Shown here piece by piece: positions 57,917 to 64,000 of a stretch of DNA of 64,000 nucleotides. A program made the position numbers and the translations under genes. Positions within the stretch are counted from its first letter, which is position 1; every line of letters starts with the position of its first letter. This stretch comes from Neoarius graeffei (taxonomy: Eukaryota; Chordata; Actinopteri; Siluriformes; Ariidae): assembly GCF_027579695.1 (NCBI RefSeq), contig NC_083571.1, positions 32,146,943-32,210,942 of the forward strand. The letters run 5' to 3'. A model generated the notes under the pieces. That model was given only the letters and a program-made list of their open reading frames with translations. It was not told where the DNA came from and ran no database searches.

Positions 57917-59610
57917 GAGCAGTCGAGCCAATCACGTGTGTTTTTTATGTAAATAAGTTAGCTGAAGGCAGCTCACCGGATCAGAGGTTAGCTACTTTCG
58001 TAGGTTTTTCACTCTGGTCCGAACAGAAAACTGACGAAAAAAAATTAAACGTTTAAAGACGATTGGATGTTGAAGTGTTTGTTTCGCTTTGCTTGAGGTA
58101 TTTAATCCGTTCCGAGTTTGTAGCTTGAAGCATCACGACGGAACGAAACACAGCCACTTTGAAACGTTTTAATATTTCTAGCCCTGAAGTAGCTCGCTAA
58201 GTATTGAAAGGTAAGTGATGAGGTAGAAGGAAGAATCCTTTCTGATTGGCCAGCTGGTCTACAGTTGTAAGTTTGGAAGCGACAGACAGACGTGTTTTTA
58301 CTTTTGAAGGTTTCTGGTCCGTTTTTGAAGAAAATTCCATATGAATGATGTTGAAAGAAGGCAGTCGGAGAGGAGTGGAGGACTGACTCGAGGTTGAGGG
58401 TACAAAGCAGTGTGTTTATGGACAGTACAAAGTGTGTAACGTGTGATAGAGATGTAATCCGTGTAACTTGGGTTCCTTAGTGGAGCTTCAAATATGATGG
58501 AGAGAGAGAGAGATGCTGTAATCCATAATCAGTCTGTACATCTATCGATTGGTGGCGAGAATGAAAGAGATCATGGAGGAGAAAATACTCATTCAGTCTC
58601 TCTCTCTCTCTGTCTGTGAAAGTGTGTGTATGTGTGTTCTCATCGCTACACGCCGCTCGGTTTTCACGCTCCCACTCTCCACTGCTCACCTAACTCGCTG
58701 CGGTGTGATCACGGACCATGATGCATTTCACCGCACTGATTTGCATGGCACTTTCCGATTGGCCCGAGGAAATGGTGGATCCTGCGACCTGAAAGTGTGA
58801 AGCGCTACATCAGAGATCTCACACCTTTCAGGTTGGGAAGTCTGATTCCGAAGCGTGCTCTTGTTTTGAGTATTAATTTCAACGAACCACGATTCAAGGT
58901 AGTGTTTCAGAAATGGAGTCATTTAAAGCCTGAGAATTTCACTGAGTTTATTCACAGGAGCAGAAGGAAAATCATACCCAGTTTATTTGTAGTTTCATTT
59001 TAATACCTCCAGATTTGTTTTCCTTTATTTGTCCACACTGGGATGTGTTTTTTTTTTTTTTTTTGGTTCCGCCCCATAAAAATCTGCACCGTAGCTTCTA
59101 TTCATCATACATGCTCACTACGTAGGGTACGGCGTAGTGCATGTGATCTAATATCCCGTTTCAGAAGCACACTTCATTCTTCTTCTGTTTAGTGGAAAGT
59201 CTGAAAAAAAGTGATTTTATATTTCCAGCTTTATTTACGTCGTGCAAGTACAACAGCTTCTCGTATTAAGGCCATTGGAGGTAAGAATAAATCAATAAAA
59301 ATTGCAGCGCTGAGGGAGACGTAATATTCTGAGGAAAACCTCTGAATTTCCAAGATTAAGGTCGTAAATATATGAGGAAAAAACTCACGTTCTTTGAGAT
59401 TGTAAAGCTGAGAGTATGAGGAAATGTAGTCGATGTGGTTCCGTGACGCACAATTCCAAGTTTTATTTCTCGTAAATTTGTGACTTTAAAAAAAAAAAAA
59501 TTATTGTATATTTGTGTCTTTCTCTCTTGTAAATTTGACTTTTTTTTTTCTCTCTTCAAAATGTTGGATTTTTGTTTGTAAATTTGGGAATATAATCCTT
59601 TTATTATCCC
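57917..59610. other. Repeat-poor intronic interval with an octamer site
   Basis: Few repeats. Segment 58700-58830 contains ATTTGCAT at 58739-58746, the reverse complement of the ATGCAAAT octamer bound by POU factors such as OCT1/OCT2, followed by GATTGGCCC. Such octamers are common in B-cell enhancers, but a single 8-mer is weak evidence. A T/A-rich low-complexity stretch begins near 59040. Confidence 0.3.
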
Positions 59611-60110
59611 ACAAGGGGAAATTTTACATTGTTACAACAGAGCAATTCCAGCGTTATGGACGTGACACTTGAACTCAAAATGGCAACAAATGACCCAGTG
59701 CATGTTTTATTGTCTCCCAGTATTTAAACAGGTGTTGCATATTTTAAGGCTGTACCATACTGGAGAAGTGATAGAACAAGAACAATTCCCATAGTACATC
59801 TAGGGCATGCCAGAAAATGCCAATAAAAGATGCGTTATGGATGTGACAGAAAAAGTATCACTTTTCTTGGATGACTGTACATTTTTATCAAACTCTGTGA
59901 AATTGTAAACCTAATGTCGAAATGGAGATATCCATTTGATAGACGGGTCCAAGGTGAAATATTAAATCTTTGTTTAAAATATTTTGTATTTCATGCAGAG
60001 TTTCGGAAGGAAAAGTCAGCGTTATGGATGTGACGAAATTCCGTTATGGATGTGACGCGTCTGAAATAGACATGGCATATGTTTAGAAAATCAGCAATTT
60101 AACCACCATA
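59611..60110. repeat. Dispersed GTTATGGATGTGAC repeats
   Basis: The word GTTATGGA(T/C)GTGAC occurs at 59653, 59834, 60021 and 60043, usually preceded by GC or CC. The rest of the interval is AT-rich and non-coding. Probably the remains of an unclassified transposon. Confidence 0.55.
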
Positions 60111-60565
60111 ACCCTTTGAAAAACTCTCTAAATATCAGCTAAAACTATCAAAGTTCTTAAATAATATTTAGGATGGCTATTGTTTTGCTGTTTTGTGGAT
60201 TTTAGCATACATTTCTGTGGCTTGTGGCAATAATATAGAATTGTACATGATCAAAGTTGATTTTAGCTTGGGGTTTACATTATAAGAAAGAAAGACTGAC
60301 AGTGACTTATTAGGTTGGTTACAAATTGGTTCAACTTATTCACATCTGTAAAATACAGGCCTAGGTGATATCTCTGGGAGTGGTTTTGATGTATTACATG
60401 TTGCTTTATTTTTGCATGGTGAGGTTGACATTTACATGGAATTGCCCAACAGCAAAATATAGAAAGAAAAAAAAGATAAGGCAATGAAGGAATAGTGCAA
60501 AAAGTACCAAGTATACAAAAAAAGGTGTGTGTGTGTGTGTATAATATTTTTTTATATATATAATG

Positions 60566-62140
60566 GTTTTCCCCAAAGCGTCTTACGCTTACTCTGCCTG
60601 CCGATACGCTTAGTCGCTTTAGTTAAAATCCGATACACTTAGATTTATACCGATATACGTTAAATTTCCTACCCACAAGTAACTAGATACATAGGAGAGC
60701 AAATAACAGATTGATTGATATTTGTGTTAAACAAGCGCTCTTTTTTTCCCAATGTTTGTGTTGATTCTGTCAAAGTAATATGTCCGCGTGGTATGATGTA
60801 AACAAACTGTAATCTGTCGGCTATGTCAAGATCATGTGTTCAAACCATCCAATAAAAATATCGAAAGAAAACGTCAGACATCCCGGAATTTTCCGATTCA
60901 GTATAAGCGATAAGCGATCTCGTTGGCTGCCGATGTTGTCCCCCACCAGACAGGCAAAGCCGACTGATTTTAATAAGCTAGGAGAAGACTCGCTGGACAA
61001 TTTGATCAACATCAGCATGGATGACAGTGAGATGGACTATGAGAGGGCTGCCCAACATTAGGCCAAGCAAAAGCCAAGGAGAATTAATCTGCTTTAAAAG
61101 AGTAGAAAGCTTAATTCCTTAGTTTGGGTTTGCAGAAAGATTATGTGCTTATAAACACTCTCACGAAGTGAAGTTGTCCAGTTGTGTCAAATATAGCATA
61201 ATAGCATCATTTCAAATAATCATCATAAGCATTTTTGGCAGTGTGATGTCACTGGGATCCATTTAACAAAAGGCGGCTCCGGATTATTCTTTTGTTCAAG
61301 GCTCACAGTGACGTCACACTGCCAAACATGCTCATCGTTATTATTCCAAATTATGCTACATTTGACGCTTATTAACAAATTCTCTTCATGAATGTGTTTA
61401 TAAGTACATAATCTTTCTGCAAACTTAAATGTATGAATGAAGTTTTCTTTTCCTTTAAATATGTTTTACTCTTAATCTAGTCCATTTAATAAAGTGCCAA
61501 AATGTAAACTTTATAATATGCAGTTGCCTTACTTTTCTTTTCAGTGTATCTTAGTTTTACACATATATTACGGTAATTGTATCAGAAACATTCTAAATCA
61601 TTACAGTTATAGTAATACAGCAACTTATTTTAAGGTGGCAGGTCTTAGGTTCAGATCCCTTTGTGATCAACAGGAGGTCATGATGATCGATTCTCTTCGT
61701 TGGACTGCATAAGATGGATCAAACCACTGTTCATATTTTCATGCACATTTTTGTTACAACACGACTTGATCATTGAAAATCTATGGGGATCCCTTAATTA
61801 TCTATCTATCGTATACCTCAGTAATGTATAACCAAACAGTTTAACTTGCATGTTGAATTTTAAGGTGACATTTCAAATGTGTATACATTAACACTATTTA
61901 GGTCAGAAATCATTGAAACACTGGTAAAATCTATCCTATAATCATGGCTCTAAAACCTCTGAGACCCTGAAAATGCACCTGAGGGCATCTATTTTCGAAA
62001 CATTTTCCGGGGGGGCATGCCCCCGGATCCCCCTAGTTTCGCTTCTCGCCTTCGGCGATCGCTTTCGCACCATTGGCGCGCAATTGTCTGTGTATTATCA
62101 TGCCAGAATTTAGGGCTTTAATTTTTTTTCTGGGGAAAAC
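60566..62140. mobile_element. Possible DNA transposon fossil, GTTTTCCCCA ends
   Basis: GTTTTCCCCA at the left and TGGGGAAAAC at the right are inverted, 1.57 kb apart. The interior includes a 75-codon frame (60834-61061; GIFRFSISDKRSRWLP, LDNLINISMDDSEMD) without a recognised family, a nested palindrome, and a GGGGGGGCATGCCCCCGG segment near 62012 typical of degraded fish repeats. Pairing of the ends is tentative. Confidence 0.4.
61125..61428. mobile_element. Small foldback element
   Basis: GCAGAAAGATTATGTGCTTA at the left is mirrored by TAAGTACATAATCTTTCTGC at the right; inner arms carry TTTGGCAGTGTGATGTCACT and AGTGACGTCACACTGCCAAA. The loop is about 40 bp. It lies within the larger tentative element. 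Confidence 0.75.
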
Positions 62141-62161
62141 AGTGTGTTTTTTTTATTGTTT

Positions 62162-62163
<2 letters not shown>

Positions 62164-62230
<67 letters not shown>
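62164..62230. repeat. (TA)n microsatellite, left flank
   Basis: About 33 TA units directly adjoining the left end of the next element. Confidence 0.95.
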
Positions 62231-62234
<4 letters not shown>

Positions 62235-62892
62235 TGCTGTCAAGCGATTAAAATATTTAATCGCGATTAATGTCGCGACTGTCATAGTTAACTCGCGATT
62301 AATCGCAATTTAATCGCACATTTTTGTCACATGAAAAACCATTGTAATTCTCTTATCAGCATAAAAAAGTGAATGGGCTTGCTCACCGTTCGAACTACGG
62401 GGGTACTCGGGGGATCCGAGATCCTCTGAAACAGACATGAGAACATGATTTGGGAAATGTTGGGGGGTCTCTAAAATATTTGCAAAATGATGTTTATTGA
62501 CATAGCAATCGCATGTAACGGGAAGCATTTGCATATCCGAAGTGAGCGCGCGATGGAGAGCCGCGCTCTGAGACAAGCGCAAGCACCCCCCCCAAGGGAA
62601 AAAAAAAGGGACCCCCCCCCGAAAATATCGGCATAGTTCGAACACTGGTTGTACCAATGGGTTTTTTTTTATTTTTTTTTATTGCAGAGCATAACACGTC
62701 TTGTCACAGCCACTGCAAAGTGGGGCTGGAGCCGCCGATGGGGAGCACCGTGGCTCTTCGGGGGAGGGCAGAGGACTCTGGCTGTGCGGGGCGTGGCATC
62801 ATGTCACAGAGCGTTAATCTCGCGATAAAAAAATTATTGCCGTTAAAATTGAGTCAAGTTAACGCGTTAATAACGCGACATTTTTGACAGCA

Positions 62893-62896
<4 letters not shown>
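62231..62896. mobile_element. Non-autonomous DNA element with TTAGTGCTGTCAA ends, inserted in (TA)n
   Basis: Ends TTAGTGCTGTCAAGCGATTA and the inverse TTTTTGACAGCACTAA. The subterminal AATCGCGATTAA and GTTAACGCGTTAATAACGCG repeats are a familiar signature of a widespread fish element. Both flanks are TA repeat, so the target was a microsatellite. Frames on both strands (62310-62887) have no domain. Superfamily not settled (hAT-like suspected). Confidence 0.8.

Positions 62897-62945
<49 letters not shown>
62897..62945. repeat. (TA)n microsatellite, right flank
   Basis: Continuation of the TA repeat after the element, consistent with one tract split by insertion. Confidence 0.93.
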
Positions 62946-62949
<4 letters not shown>

Positions 62950-64000
62950 AAACTAAAAACGTAAAGATAAGATTAACAAATTTGCATAAATGACCTTGCA
63001 GATATACAGTTAACAAGTGTGTTTTTTTTTTTTTTTTTTTTTAATCTTATAAATTGACTTTTTCTTAGAAATTTTTTTTTTTTTTTTAAATTTGCAGCTT
63101 TTTATTCGTGAATTCCCTCCCCCCCCCGGAAATTTAATCTCAAATTTGAGTTGTTTGTTTTTTGTTTTTCTCACAAATTTACTCAGATATTCTCTGAAAT
63201 TGTAAAGCCGAGATGATTAGGAAATGCAGTCTTTGTAGTCCGTGTAGTTCCTTGAGGAAAAACATTTACAATTTTTCTGAGTTTTGTTTCTCATAAATTC
63301 ATGACTTTTTTTCTTTTTCCTCTTGTACATTTGTGATGTATTTTCTTGTGAATGCGTGACTTTTTTTTTTTTTCCTCCCCTTCATAAATTTGTGACCTTT
63401 AATCTTGGAGAATTTGAGTTTTTTCGTGCAAACTTGTCTTCAATCTCGAATTCTGATTTTTTTCCCCCCTCTAAATATTATCCCCTCTCCCCAGTTGTGT
63501 ATTTTTATTTTTTATTTATTTATTTATTTTTTTAAAAAAATTTAACCTACAGTGGCCCAAATACTACATCATATGCAAGTCATTTAGTCAAAAATAATTT
63601 TTTTTTTAACAGTATAGATGACTGACTACGGAGAACACAATCTTTCTCATTTATTTATTTATTTATTTATTTTTTAAAAATGTTCAAATTCCAAATATTA
63701 CAAATATTTGGAATTTTACAAAGACAAATATTCAGAAATTCCAAATGGATATTCAAAACCTAACAGCCGAAAGCATGTGTAAATCATGTCATGAAGTTTG
63801 TAGAGATTGCGACTGCTTGTCCCAGGTACGAGGGATCGAAGGAAAGCCATGAAAGGAATGAGGGGAATAAAGGACACATGATGGAGGGAAGAGGGAGATT
63901 TATGCAAAGCAGAAAGGAAAAAGGAGATACCTTTGCTAAAGCAAGCGTGTGTGTGCGCGCGCGCGCCTACCACCCTTTGATTAGATTAAGGTCTGAATGG
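62946..64000. other. Low-complexity T-rich intronic sequence
   Basis: Many T runs and TTTGTGAC/AAATTTGTGA words (also at 59400-59580), plus (TTTA)n at 63505-63530 and 63646-63672 and a GCGCGC run at 63954-63966. No coding signal. Confidence 0.5.

Larger units (their letters stand above)
24334..64000 (+). other. Presumed zcchc7 intron after first coding exon, running off the window
   Basis: A consensus donor at 24334 has no later zcchc7 exon that I can recognise; the CCHC-knuckle patterns expected of the next exons were not seen in any plus-strand frame. The region therefore appears to be one intron of at least 39.7 kb filled with repeats and some quiet sequence. A short exon could have been missed by eye. 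Confidence 0.5.

Noticed and set aside
24334..64000. Later zcchc7 exons with CCHC zinc knuckles
   Set aside because: No C-x2-C-x4-H-x4-C knuckle-like frame was recognised; a short exon could have been missed.

Overview
This is vertebrate nuclear DNA, almost certainly from a ray-finned fish. The evidence is: mostly non-coding sequence; many Tc1-like transposons with TA target sites; a recurrent tRNA-headed SINE with an L2-type tail; foldback elements; long CA/GT, TA and AAT microsatellites; and a coding exon bounded by GT/AG splice sites. The repeat repertoire resembles catfish-like otophysan genomes, but that is an impression and not a demonstrated assignment. There is no sign of prokaryotic organisation.

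Only one host protein-coding exon is recognised: the first coding exon of zcchc7 (CDS 23748-24333, + strand), encoding the acidic N-terminus of the TRAMP-complex zinc-knuckle protein. It has a clear acceptor at 23734-23735 and a donor at 24334-24335. No zinc-knuckle exon was found downstream, so the remaining ~39.7 kb is probably a very long intron that continues past the window. In mammals ZCCHC7 lies next to PAX5 in divergent orientation, and its introns host PAX5 control elements. The quieter stretches at about 42.7-45.1, 47.4-50.4, 51.5-54.3 and 57.9-59.6 kb are therefore the best places to look for pax5/zcchc7 regulatory sequence. No pax5 exon is in the window.

Layout. 1-5 kb: foldback elements and a DNA-transposon fossil. 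4.9-6.2 kb: a DNA element hit twice by SINEs at one site. 7.4-10.6 kb: two tandem Tc1 copies. 13.9-17.4 kb: SINE copies, a mariner-like MITE, a 375-bp LTR-type insertion with a tRNA-Phe primer-binding site, and a foldback element inside a SINE. 17.6-21.2 kb: nested palindromes. 21.3-21.9 kb: possible zcchc7 promoter. 22.1-23.1 kb: broken RTE-like LINE. 23.7-24.3 kb: zcchc7 exon. 25.3-30.9 kb: nested SINE, Tc1 and Harbinger-like insertions. 31.3-37 kb: two kinds of degenerate tandem repeat. 38.8-40 kb: a tandem duplication, one copy carrying a small transposon. 46-47.4 kb: an AT-rich degenerate array. 50.5-51.5 kb: a TIR element and a perfect 36-bp GC-rich minisatellite. 54.5-57.9 kb: a Tc1 and second copies of two foldback families. 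60.5-62.9 kb: further DNA-transposon fossils. The tail of the window is low-complexity.

Every transposase or reverse transcriptase reading frame seen is interrupted, so no element looks autonomous. I found no convincing new multi-gene system. The most distinctive items are the miniature LTR/PBS element, the two foldback families defined by exact target-site duplications, the filled/empty site pair inside a tandem duplication, and the SINE-poor, possibly regulatory, zcchc7 intron.
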